Under the pieces are notes generated by a model, which was not told where the DNA came from, made no database searches, and saw only the letters and a list, made by a program, of their open reading frames with translations. From CAYMAI01 sp964388445 (GTDB taxonomy: Bacteria; 4484-113; JAGGVC01): DNA of 64,000 bases. This document shows positions 57,357 through 64,000 of the stretch, one piece after another (position 1 is the first letter of the stretch; each line of letters begins with the position of its first letter). The stretch is from positions 62,001 to 126,000 of the forward strand of contig CAYMAI010000001.1 of NCBI GenBank assembly GCA_964388445.1, written 5' to 3'. The translations under genes and the position numbers were made by a program.

Positions 57357-58127
57357 ATGTCCGACAGACCGTTTCTTAAAATCGGAAGATTGATCAGAAA
57401 CTTGCGGCTAAGCGCGGGGCTTGCCCAGCATGAATTGGCCGATGAGGCCGGAATCAACAACAGCTATCTTTCGCGAATCGAAAACGGCGAAAGAAGGCCC
57501 AGTCCCAAAATAATGAAAAGGCTGTCCGAAATTTTGCCGGCCTCTTACGAGGAACTTGTAATCACGAGCGGACTTCTCAGCGAGGAATTCGCTATCGTAC
57601 CCAAAGAAGAATCTAAACCCCGGTTTTACAGAACCGCGGAGGAATTGGCGCCCGCCGTTTCGAAGATGAAGCGCCGGCGATTTCCCGCGAGGGATGAAAG
57701 CGAACGCATTATCGGCAGAGTGAAGCGCAGGCCGACGCCGGTTTTCGACAAAATTCCGGCCGGATTTTTCGACGATGCGAACGTCGTTCAGGAATACGAC
57801 AGCATCGAGCAAATCGTACTCAGCGAAGACGAGCTTGGCTACGATCCCCGTGCTTTCGCGCTACGCGTAAAAGGCGACTCGATGATCGACGCAGGAATTT
57901 TCGAAGACGACATAGTTATTGTAAGTCCGGGCACCGAAGTAAGAAACGGCGATATCGCGGCCGTGGGCTACAGAAACGTCGAAATTACGCTGAAGAAGTA
58001 TTACCGGGAAGACGCGGTCATAGTCCTCCAGCCGTGCAATTCACGCTATCCGCCAATTACTTTCACTCATCCGGAAGAGATAAACTTACTGGGCAAAGTA
58101 ATTCTTGTAAGGCGCAAGCTGTCCTGA
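57357..58127 (+). CDS. LexA/CI-type transcriptional repressor with self-cleaving S24 domain
   Basis: 256 residues. N-terminal helix-turn-helix of the XRE type (LIRNLRLSAGLAQHELADEA, GINNSYLSRIENGERRPSP), then a linker, then an S24 peptidase: serine in VKGDSMIDAG (Ser175) and lysine in VEITLKKYY (Lys213 or Lys214). An Ala-Gly bond (135-136, in IPAGFF) is a plausible autocleavage site. LexA has a winged helix rather than XRE, so this is more like phage CI/HTH repressors used for stress or SOS control. GGAGG precedes ATG 57357. No damage genes are next to it. Confidence 0.92.
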   Translation: MSDRPFLKIGRLIRNLRLSAGLAQHELADEAGINNSYLSRIENGERRPSPKIMKRLSEILPASYEELVITSGLLSEEFAIVPKEESKPRFYRTAEELAPAVSKMKRRRFPARDESERIIGRVKRRPTPVFDKIPAGFFDDANVVQEYDSIEQIVLSEDELGYDPRAFALRVKGDSMIDAGIFEDDIVIVSPGTEVRNGDIAAVGYRNVEITLKKYYREDAVIVLQPCNSRYPPITFTHPEEINLLGKVILVRRKLS

Positions 58128-58162
58128 CCCGGGCGCAATAATCGAGACATATTGCGGTTCGA

Positions 58163-59401
58163 TTACCGGCCGTACACCCATTCGGCTACGAACAAATTCG
58201 TTTCGCCCACTATGAGGCTGTTGCGATTGCTCGCGAACACTAGGTGTTTGCCGTCGGGACTGAACATCGGAAAGCCGTCGAAATCGTCGAAAAACGTTAC
58301 CTGCTCCGGCTCGCCGCCTTCGGATGGAATTACGAACAAATCAAAGTTCCGCCCGCGAGGGTTGTGCCGGTTGCTTGAATAAATCAAATAGCTGTTGTCG
58401 GGATAAAGATTCGGGCCGAATGAAGCTCCGCCGTCGAAAGTTAGCTGCCGCTTTCCTGTGCCGTCGCGGTTCATTATCCAAAGGTCCAAGTTGCCGGGCC
58501 TTACAAGTCCACGAGAGAGAAGGTCTAAATAATCCGCTTTTTCTTCTTCCGATTTGACTGGCTGCCTTCTCCAAACGATAAGCGACCCGTCGTATCCTGG
58601 GAAACTGCCGCCGTCGTATCCCAGCTCTTGCGTTAGCCTAGTAACTTCTTTGGTGGAAACATCCATCGCGTAAAGGTCGAGGTCGCCGTCGCGCATCGAA
58701 GTGAATACAATCCGGTCGCCGTGAGACCAATCCACGCCTTCGATTTCCGCGTCATATCCGGGGCTGTCGGTAAGCCGTTCAAGGATTTCCCCGGTCTCTG
58801 AATCGGCGATATACAGCTCGTATTCCGGATGTATCGGCCATACGTAGCCTTTCGAATAATCCGGCGGCGGCGGCGGCGAATGCATGTCCGCGTGCGTGCT
58901 CGCGAAAACTATCCTGCGATTATCGCCAAGAAAAAACGAACAGGTGCAAACTCCGGTTCCCGTATCGATTTTACGCACTCCGCCCGTCATCACGTCCATA
59001 ATGTAAATCCGGTCCGCATAGTCGCCTTCGCGTTTGCTTTGAAACGAAAGCTTCTTGCCGTCCGGAGACCAATAAGCTTCGGCGTTTTCGCCGCCGAAAG
59101 TTATCTGGCGGATATTTCGGATGAAGCGCTCTTCGCCCGGAAACATCGGAGGTCCGGGATAAAGATGCGGCTGCTGAAATCCATTTTCCGCAAGTTCCAT
59201 TTCTTCCGCCGATAATTCCACTCCCGCAGTTCCGATCGTTCCCGACACGGCGTGTTTAATCTCGCTTGCCGCGCCGTCCTGCGCGGGCTGATGTGCGAGC
59301 AGCGGCGCTGTTAATGAAACGGCCGCCACAAATGCGGTCAAAACGGCATAAGTGAATACGGCGATGCTTGGTTTTTTCATGACTTCTTTCATACCTTCCA
59401 T
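58163..59401 (-). CDS. Exported TolB-like beta-propeller (PD40) protein
   Basis: 412 residues with a signal peptide (AVFTYAVLTAFVAAVSLTAPLLAHQ). Repeats of the TolB/PD40 type: EAYWSPDGKKLSFQSKREGD, RIVFASTHADMH, DRIVFTSMRDGDLDLYAMDV, RGRNFDLFVIPSEGG and FPMFSPDGKHLVFASNRNS make a six-bladed propeller. It is not in a tol-pal cluster, so the Tol function cannot be claimed. The start is uncertain among ATG 59401, 59392 and 59380; a TGA-TATATT box lies just upstream of the first. Confidence 0.88.
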   Translation of the reverse strand: MEGMKEVMKKPSIAVFTYAVLTAFVAAVSLTAPLLAHQPAQDGAASEIKHAVSGTIGTAGVELSAEEMELAENGFQQPHLYPGPPMFPGEERFIRNIRQITFGGENAEAYWSPDGKKLSFQSKREGDYADRIYIMDVMTGGVRKIDTGTGVCTCSFFLGDNRRIVFASTHADMHSPPPPPDYSKGYVWPIHPEYELYIADSETGEILERLTDSPGYDAEIEGVDWSHGDRIVFTSMRDGDLDLYAMDVSTKEVTRLTQELGYDGGSFPGYDGSLIVWRRQPVKSEEEKADYLDLLSRGLVRPGNLDLWIMNRDGTGKRQLTFDGGASFGPNLYPDNSYLIYSSNRHNPRGRNFDLFVIPSEGGEPEQVTFFDDFDGFPMFSPDGKHLVFASNRNSLIVGETNLFVAEWVYGR

Positions 59402-59418
59402 AGCGAAAATCGAATATA

Positions 59419-60090
59419 TCATTCCCGGCTTGTGCCGAAAATTTCCGCTCGTGAACGGCCTTTTACATATACTTTGCCGTTTTCCAGCTTCACGCGCCCT
59501 TCCGCAAACCACTGAACGGCTTGCGGATAAAGCTGCCGTTCTTCCGCCTGCACCCTTGCCGCGAGCGTCTCCGGCGTGTCGTCATCGAGCACAGCGACCG
59601 CCCGCTGCGCGATTATCGGGCCGTGGTCATATTCGTCGTCGGCGAAATGCACGGTGCAACCCGTAATCTGTACGCCGCGCTCGATAACCGCTTCATGCAC
59701 TCGATGGCCGTAAAACCCTTGACCGCCGAACATCGGCAATAAAGCGGGATGAATGTTGATCATTTTGCCCTTGTATTTTTCGCACGCCAAATACTTGCTC
59801 ATAAAACCTGCGAAGCAAATCAAATCGACTTCGAATTCGCCGAGCGCATCGTCGATCAGCGCGCTGAACTTGACGATGTCCGGATTTTCCTTACGGCTCA
59901 CTATTCGAACCGGAATCCCCGCGGCTTCCGCAATTTCTATGCCGCGCACGCCTTTTCTTGTCGAAACGGCAACCTCGATGCTCGCGTCGAGCGTTCCGTC
60001 TTCGATTCGGCGTATAAAGTTTTCAAGCGTGCTTCCGCCGCCGCTGAATAGGACGGCGATTTTTATTGGACTCACCTTATGCGCTGGCAC
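59419..60090 (-). CDS. purN: Phosphoribosylglycinamide formyltransferase
   Basis: 223 residues. GAR transformylase signatures: FSGGGSTLENF at the N-terminus, INIHPALLP (Asn112, His114) and DDEYDHGPIIAQ (Asp155), the Asn-His-Asp catalytic set using 10-formyl-THF in purine synthesis. The GTG start lies exactly six bases after the -10 of a full promoter, with no spaced ribosome-binding site; the next in-frame GTG has AAGG too close. No other purine gene is nearby. Confidence 0.95.
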   Translation of the reverse strand: MPAHKVSPIKIAVLFSGGGSTLENFIRRIEDGTLDASIEVAVSTRKGVRGIEIAEAAGIPVRIVSRKENPDIVKFSALIDDALGEFEVDLICFAGFMSKYLACEKYKGKMINIHPALLPMFGGQGFYGHRVHEAVIERGVQITGCTVHFADDEYDHGPIIAQRAVAVLDDDTPETLAARVQAEERQLYPQAVQWFAEGRVKLENGKVYVKGRSRAEIFGTSRE

Positions 60091-60096
60091 GGCTGA

Positions 60097-60125
60097 AGTT
60101 TATGTGTGCGCCCGCGATTAGTCAA
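60097..60125 (-). promoter_or_regulatory. Promoter of purN, leaderless type
   Basis: Minus strand: TTGACT (60120-60125), 17 bases, TAAACT (60097-60102), then six bases and GTG. The full -35/-10 pair fixes the predicted transcription start on the start codon. Confidence 0.72.
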
Positions 60126-60205
60126 TCTAAACAGGATAATAAAATTGAGTTCGGCATCGAATAAAGCTCTGGCTACTTTAAAAATCGCCCTAATACGTAT
60201 AAAAG

Positions 60206-60214
60206 TGCTAATAT
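60206..60214 (+). promoter_or_regulatory. Extended -10 promoter of the barrel-protein gene
   Basis: TGC then TAATAT, 28 bases before ATG 60243, with CGGAGG in between. Confidence 0.5.
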
Positions 60215-60242
60215 AAAGCCGATTTCTTTTCGGAGGTTTTTC

Positions 60243-60998
60243 ATGAGGGGTAGATGTACGCTTGGTTTGCTGTTCGCGATTTTGCTATTTTCGGGTTTCG
60301 CCGGTGCCGCGTCCGCACAGGACGAAGGCGGAATGCGCTTCGGTTTCGAGGGCGCTTTCATGAGCCAAGACAATTGGCGCGGCGTGAACTGGACGGACGG
60401 TTTCGTGTTCCAGCCGAACTTTTGGCTGACGAACGGCATGTTCACGTTCGACGTTTGGGGCAACATGGACCTGTCTGACAAAAACAACGCTGCCGGCGAG
60501 TTCTCTCGCGTAAACTACACGCTTTCCATAAGTCCCCAAACGGACATGGTTCATTTCAACGTCGGCGCGACGCACTATACATTTCCGTCGATTGCCGGCG
60601 CGGACACGACCGAAATTTTCGCGGGCGCCAAATTCGTTTCGCTTCCATTCGATCCTTCGATAACGGTATTTTTCGACGTCGACGCGGCGGAAGGCGCATA
60701 CATCAGCCTCGGCGCTGGCGGCACGCTTTTCGGCAATAACGACATCACCGGTCTCGACTGGGCGCTTAACCTCGGACTAGCCACGGACGGATACAACGAC
60801 CTTTACTACAACACCGACGATTTTGCATTTAACGACTTGTCGCTGGAAGTTTCGCGCAAGTTTTCGATGAACCGCTGGTACATCAAGCCTGCTGCGGGTT
60901 TCTCAACCCTGCTAGACAGCGACATTCGCGACAGCACTTCGAACGAAGACAACTTCTGGGTCGGAGTTTTCTTCGGTTTCGCGCCGCCGTCGGACTAG
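60243..60998 (+). CDS. Exported protein, probable outer-membrane beta-barrel
   Basis: 251 residues. Signal peptide (LGLLFAILLFSGFAGAASAQ) and a mature part of alternating polar and aromatic strands ending in a Phe-rich strand (NFWVGVFFGFAPPSD) as expected at the barrel closing strand. Strand pairs such as FTFDVWGNMDLSD, VNYTLSISPQTD, FAGAKFVSLPFDP and DLSLEVSRKFS recur about every 20 residues. No family recognised. Convergent with the AAA ATPase; an AT-rich ATATCG/CGATAT hairpin with TTT follows the stop. Confidence 0.75.
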   Translation: MRGRCTLGLLFAILLFSGFAGAASAQDEGGMRFGFEGAFMSQDNWRGVNWTDGFVFQPNFWLTNGMFTFDVWGNMDLSDKNNAAGEFSRVNYTLSISPQTDMVHFNVGATHYTFPSIAGADTTEIFAGAKFVSLPFDPSITVFFDVDAAEGAYISLGAGGTLFGNNDITGLDWALNLGLATDGYNDLYYNTDDFAFNDLSLEVSRKFSMNRWYIKPAAGFSTLLDSDIRDSTSNEDNFWVGVFFGFAPPSD

Positions 60999-61016
60999 GC
61001 GAGTAAGCAAACCGTT

Positions 61017-61034
61017 ATATCGAAGCGATATTTT
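61017..61034 (+). terminator. Possible terminator between convergent genes
   Basis: ATATCG-AAG-CGATAT then TTT, 19 bases after the stop of the barrel gene and 7 bases before the stop of the AAA gene. The stem is AT-rich and short. Confidence 0.3.
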
Positions 61035-61040
61035 CAGCGG

Positions 61041-62843
61041 CTAGCCGCGCGGCAAAACGCTTCTGAGACGCGCGATTTTCGCCGCGAGTTCCGCGGGGCC
61101 GATTCGCCACTTTTCCGGAACGAGCGACTTGCTCGTCGATTCCGCAACACCCAGCAATGTCTGATACTCGACTTCCTCCGGATACTCCGGGCTCGTAAAG
61201 TCGTCTATCGCGCTTTTTAGATGGGCGGCGGAAATAACGTCGCTTTTGGAAGCTCGGGCTCGCGAATACGCCCGAAACATCACGCTTTCAAGGTCGCTTC
61301 CGCCTATCGTTAATTTGCTCGCGTCGACCGCCTGCGAAAGCTTACTGAAATCGAACTTGAAATTGTGTTTGCGCGTGAAGGCGGCGAACAACTCCTCGTA
61401 ATGCTCCTGCGTTTCGGGCGGAAACAGCGGAATGTGTTTTTCCGCGCGCCCTTGACGCTTCAGGTCTATCGAGAGTTTGTCCGGCCGGTTCGTGATAAGA
61501 ACCCAAACCACTTTGCCCCGATTTTGCGGATCGCCCATAAAGCTGATAAGCCGCGAAAACACCCTCCCCGAAAGTCCGCTGTCGCCGTCGCTCGAACCGC
61601 GGTCGCCCAGTGCTGCGTCTGCCTCGTCAACAATTACGATTACCGGCGCAAGCGCGGAAAGCACGGTTAACAGCCTTTCCAGATTCGCTTCGGTCGCGCC
61701 TACCCATTTATCGCGAAAATTTCTTAGTTCGACGCAAGGCACGCCCGCCTCGCCCGCGAAACACCTGATTAAAAACGACTTTCCGCATCCGCTCGGCCCG
61801 CATATCAAATAACCCGACGGCACGGCGCGCGCCTCGCCGGCCTGCAGCAAGGCAGCGTCCGACTTCAGTTCCGCCACCGCCAAATCGTGAACGGCCACGA
61901 GGTCGAGCTTTTGTCGCGAGCCGCCTGCGAATTCAAGCATGCCGGTGCAATCCCTTTCGATAATTTTCCGCTTTCTTTCGAGCAAATGTCCGCGCCATCC
62001 CGTTGCGTGCGGCGAGTCCGATTTATGGGGAACGCCACCGTCCATTTCGGCAAGCACGTGTCTGATTTGCGTAAGGTTCAGCCCTGCGCTGGCGGATGAT
62101 AAGGCGCTTATATCTTCGATTAGCTCTTTCGAATTCGCCGTTCCTTGCGCGGCATACCACTCGATATATTCGCGGCGCGCCATCTCCTCCGGAATAGGTA
62201 TCTTTATTTCCGCCGTGTACTGACTTTCGACAATCCTTGAACTTACCGCCGCGATATCTTCGGCGATGAGCACCAGCGTTATATCGTCGTCCACCACTTC
62301 CGGGCTTGACGCCAACCTTTCGAGCGCGATTTCGGCCGCTCTGTCCGCTTGGGACAGGTTCGTAATTTCCGCGCGCGGAAATATCATTTCGGCATAGTCG
62401 AAAATAACCGCGATGCGCCTTGCGTCCGGGTCGGTATTCGCTTTAGCCGCTCGAATGAAACGAGACAAAAACCTTAAAACTCCATGCGGGTCGCCCGGCA
62501 TATTGCCGAGGAAATTCGTGCCCGTAACCGCCGCAATCGCCCTAAGTATTCTGTCGAACTGCTCGCTTCCGGACTGGTCTGCCAGCGTAAGCCCGTGCGA
62601 AAGGTCGTATTTGATAACGAATTTGCGAGTGCCGAAGAGCACTTTGGCAAGATAGTCTCCAAGCGGCATATAATCGGCGCCTGCCGAAGACGAGAAGCCG
62701 CCGCGGTTCCGGCTTTTTACGCGAACGTAGTCGCGCACGTTGCCGTAAAGAATAAACGTCGATTGGGTGCGGCTAAAATAATGACCGGCGATTTCTTCCG
62801 CCCAGCCGGGCAACACCGTATTCGTAGAAACAGAAAATGGCAT
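61041..62843 (-). CDS. AAA ATPase with degenerate N-terminal ATPase-like half
   Basis: 600 residues. The C-terminal half is a classical AAA module: Walker A GPSGCGKS (349-356), pore-type loop FRDKWVGATE, Walker B VIVIVDEADA (Asp406, Glu407), sensor LITNRPDKL and RQGRAEKHIPLF (Arg finger region). The first 300 residues appear to be a second, degenerate ATPase-like domain (RIAVIFDYAEMIFP as a Walker B remnant, no intact Walker A). Two-domain AAA proteins of this plan occur next to surface-protein genes in uncultured lineages; substrate unknown. GGAGG precedes the ATG. Confidence 0.88.
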   Translation of the reverse strand: MPFSVSTNTVLPGWAEEIAGHYFSRTQSTFILYGNVRDYVRVKSRNRGGFSSSAGADYMPLGDYLAKVLFGTRKFVIKYDLSHGLTLADQSGSEQFDRILRAIAAVTGTNFLGNMPGDPHGVLRFLSRFIRAAKANTDPDARRIAVIFDYAEMIFPRAEITNLSQADRAAEIALERLASSPEVVDDDITLVLIAEDIAAVSSRIVESQYTAEIKIPIPEEMARREYIEWYAAQGTANSKELIEDISALSSASAGLNLTQIRHVLAEMDGGVPHKSDSPHATGWRGHLLERKRKIIERDCTGMLEFAGGSRQKLDLVAVHDLAVAELKSDAALLQAGEARAVPSGYLICGPSGCGKSFLIRCFAGEAGVPCVELRNFRDKWVGATEANLERLLTVLSALAPVIVIVDEADAALGDRGSSDGDSGLSGRVFSRLISFMGDPQNRGKVVWVLITNRPDKLSIDLKRQGRAEKHIPLFPPETQEHYEELFAAFTRKHNFKFDFSKLSQAVDASKLTIGGSDLESVMFRAYSRARASKSDVISAAHLKSAIDDFTSPEYPEEVEYQTLLGVAESTSKSLVPEKWRIGPAELAAKIARLRSVLPRG

Positions 62844-62870
62844 TCCGTCCTCCGCCCGCTATTTTATCGC

Positions 62871-62904
62871 AAAAAAAATCGGGCGCCCGTATGCCGGACG
62901 CCCG
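62871..62904 (-). terminator. Rho-independent terminator of the PKD-protein gene
   Basis: Minus strand: two 10-base arms (CGGGCGTCCG and CGGGCGCCCG) pair with one mismatch around a 5-base loop, followed by a run of eight T. It lies 13 bases after the stop and isolates the gene from the AAA ATPase. Confidence 0.85.
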
Positions 62905-62917
62905 CTTTTCCTATTCG

Positions 62918-64000
62918 TCAAAGCAAAGACGCGAATCCGCTGACCGGAATCGAGGGATTGCTGTCGGGCAATCCTTGCTTGAGGCTCTCGATTCTGTACC
63001 AGTATGTTACGCCCGGAATAACGTCCGTATCCTCGAATTGAGTTTCGAGGCCGAGTATTGCCTTTTGCACGTAAGGTCCCACCGGCGTGTCCGCTCGAAT
63101 TATTTTATATCCGTCCGGCGTCGTGCCGATATCCGGATGACTCCAGCTAAGCGATATTTTGTCCGGAAACTCGCCCTGCGACGCCGAAACGTTAACGGGC
63201 GGCGCAAGAAGAATTTGAACGCCGACCACGATTCGCAATACCGCTTCGTCGGAAAGCCCGCCGTCGTCCGTTACGGTCAACGTGGCGAAAAAGACTCCGG
63301 GAATATCGAACAAGCGATTCGCGGACGGCAAAGCCGATTCGAAGTCCGTAGTGCCGTCGCCGTCGAAATCCCAAGCATAATTCACTATCACGCCGTCGCC
63401 GTCGAAGCTGCCGCTCGCGTCGAACGTTATTTCGAGCGGCGCGCGACCTTCGGTGGCGGACGCGATAAATTCGGCGGTCGGCGGCAAATTTCCGAGAGCG
63501 TCCGCGACCGTTATCCTTATTTTGTCCACGGATTTCGCGCCAAGATTGTCATGAACGGTTAGCGTCGCGTTGTAGGCTCCCGGCGCGTTGTACACGAAGT
63601 TTGCGATACCGCTTTCGTAACTTCTGAAATCCGGTTTGCCGTTTCCGTCGAAGTCCCAATCCCATGCCTTTATCGTGCCGTCGGGGTCGTAACTTGCCGA
63701 GCCGTCGAACGAGACGGAAAGCGGAAACATTCCGGAAGTAACATCGGCATTTGCCACTGCGACCGGCAGCTCCGTCGCCGAAATAAGTGCGTTCTTGAAA
63801 AACTTGTTGCCCTCATTGTCAACAACCAAAAGCGTCGCGGTGTAAAGCCCGGAATTCGTGTATGTATATTGCGCGGCGCCGTATGTGGACGTGTAGTCCT
63901 TGAACGGTCCGCCTTGGAAGAACCGCCAGAAATAACCCGTGATAAACCCGTCCGGATCTATACAGTCGGGCGCCTCGAAGTTCACGGTTAGCGGCGGCGG
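62918..64000 (-). CDS. Surface protein with PKD repeats and fibronectin type III domain, C-terminal part
   Basis: 361 residues; the gene continues beyond the window edge, so its start is missing. At least three PKD domains: the first (PPPLTVNFEAPDCIDPDGFI), second (SGMFPLSVSFDGSASYDPDG, AWDWDFDGNGKPD) and third (RAPLEITFDASGSFDGDGVI, YAWDFDGDGTTDFES). They contain the 'WDFDGDG' turn. A fibronectin type III domain at the C-terminus (DKISLSWSHPDIGTTPDGYK, VTYWYRIESLKQG) ends the protein. The Asp-rich loops probably bind calcium. Typical of large secreted or cell-surface proteins. Confidence 0.9.
   Translation of the reverse strand, partial: PPPLTVNFEAPDCIDPDGFITGYFWRFFQGGPFKDYTSTYGAAQYTYTNSGLYTATLLVVDNEGNKFFKNALISATELPVAVANADVTSGMFPLSVSFDGSASYDPDGTIKAWDWDFDGNGKPDFRSYESGIANFVYNAPGAYNATLTVHDNLGAKSVDKIRITVADALGNLPPTAEFIASATEGRAPLEITFDASGSFDGDGVIVNYAWDFDGDGTTDFESALPSANRLFDIPGVFFATLTVTDDGGLSDEAVLRIVVGVQILLAPPVNVSASQGEFPDKISLSWSHPDIGTTPDGYKIIRADTPVGPYVQKAILGLETQFEDTDVIPGVTYWYRIESLKQGLPDSNPSIPVSGFASLL

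Noticed and set aside
59195..59220. CAAGTTCC...GCCGATAA resembling a sigma-28 promoter on the plus strand
   Set aside because: It lies inside the coding sequence of the TolB-like gene, points against it, and no flagellar gene follows.
1..64000. Search for tRNA, rRNA, CRISPR arrays, insertion sequences and prophage genes
   Set aside because: No cloverleaf-like sequence, no regularly spaced repeats, no transposase or integrase motifs were seen on either strand.

Overview
This window is a bacterial chromosome segment of moderately high GC, densely packed with genes and short gaps. I see no tRNA, rRNA, CRISPR array, transposase or prophage. The envelope is probably diderm: there is an LptC-like protein, a beta-barrel-like exported protein and a putative lipoprotein. 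The organism is flagellated, carries a proton-pumping complex I, and uses SMC/ScpA condensation. I cannot name the phylum; the divergent complex I, the FlbD and CheC-type FliY proteins and the many unknown envelope proteins suggest a poorly cultured lineage.

Layout. (1) 1-5644: the end of an ECF sigma factor, its zinc-type anti-sigma factor, and six co-directional envelope genes (two PspC-domain proteins, three beta-repeat proteins with DUF4097 or LiaF features, one zinc-ribbon membrane protein). It looks like a self-contained envelope-stress operon. (2) 5736-12890: mixed housekeeping and unknown genes (STAS protein, cysS, an aminotransferase, two orphan envelope proteins, a DUF92 membrane protein). 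(3) 13007-23466: one strong promoter and ten tightly coupled complex I genes, nuoABCDHIJKLM. nuoE, nuoF, nuoG and nuoN are absent here. NuoI is fused to a four-helix membrane domain, NuoK carries two extra N-terminal helices, and NuoH is enlarged. (4) 23473-37163, minus strand: a flagellar block. Two sigma-28-like promoters of identical geometry drive an unknown gene plus a Maf-type glycosyltransferase, and fliK-flgD-flagellar operon protein-flgE. A terminator follows flgE, then flbD-fliM-fliY and fliO-fliP-fliQ, ending in a secreted CAP-domain protein where fliR might be expected. (5) 37193-53120: site-2 protease plus scpA (plus strand), smc, a PadR regulator with its membrane partner and operator, a TPR lipoprotein-like or exported protein, and rpmE-DUF1385-prfA. 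(6) 53196-57198: a plus-strand envelope operon (AMIN-like/SPOR-like protein, two small membrane proteins, LemA, LptC-like, CPBP protease). (7) 57357-64000: a LexA/CI-type self-cleaving repressor, a TolB-like propeller, purN, a barrel protein, an AAA ATPase, and the 3' part of a PKD/fibronectin surface protein.

Two themes recur. First, many promoters are extended -10 boxes (TGn plus a TATAAT-like hexamer). Second, at least five genes start with GTG placed exactly six bases after the -10 hexamer, with no ribosome-binding site, which is what leaderless transcripts look like. The most unusual protein-level system is the remodelled complex I.
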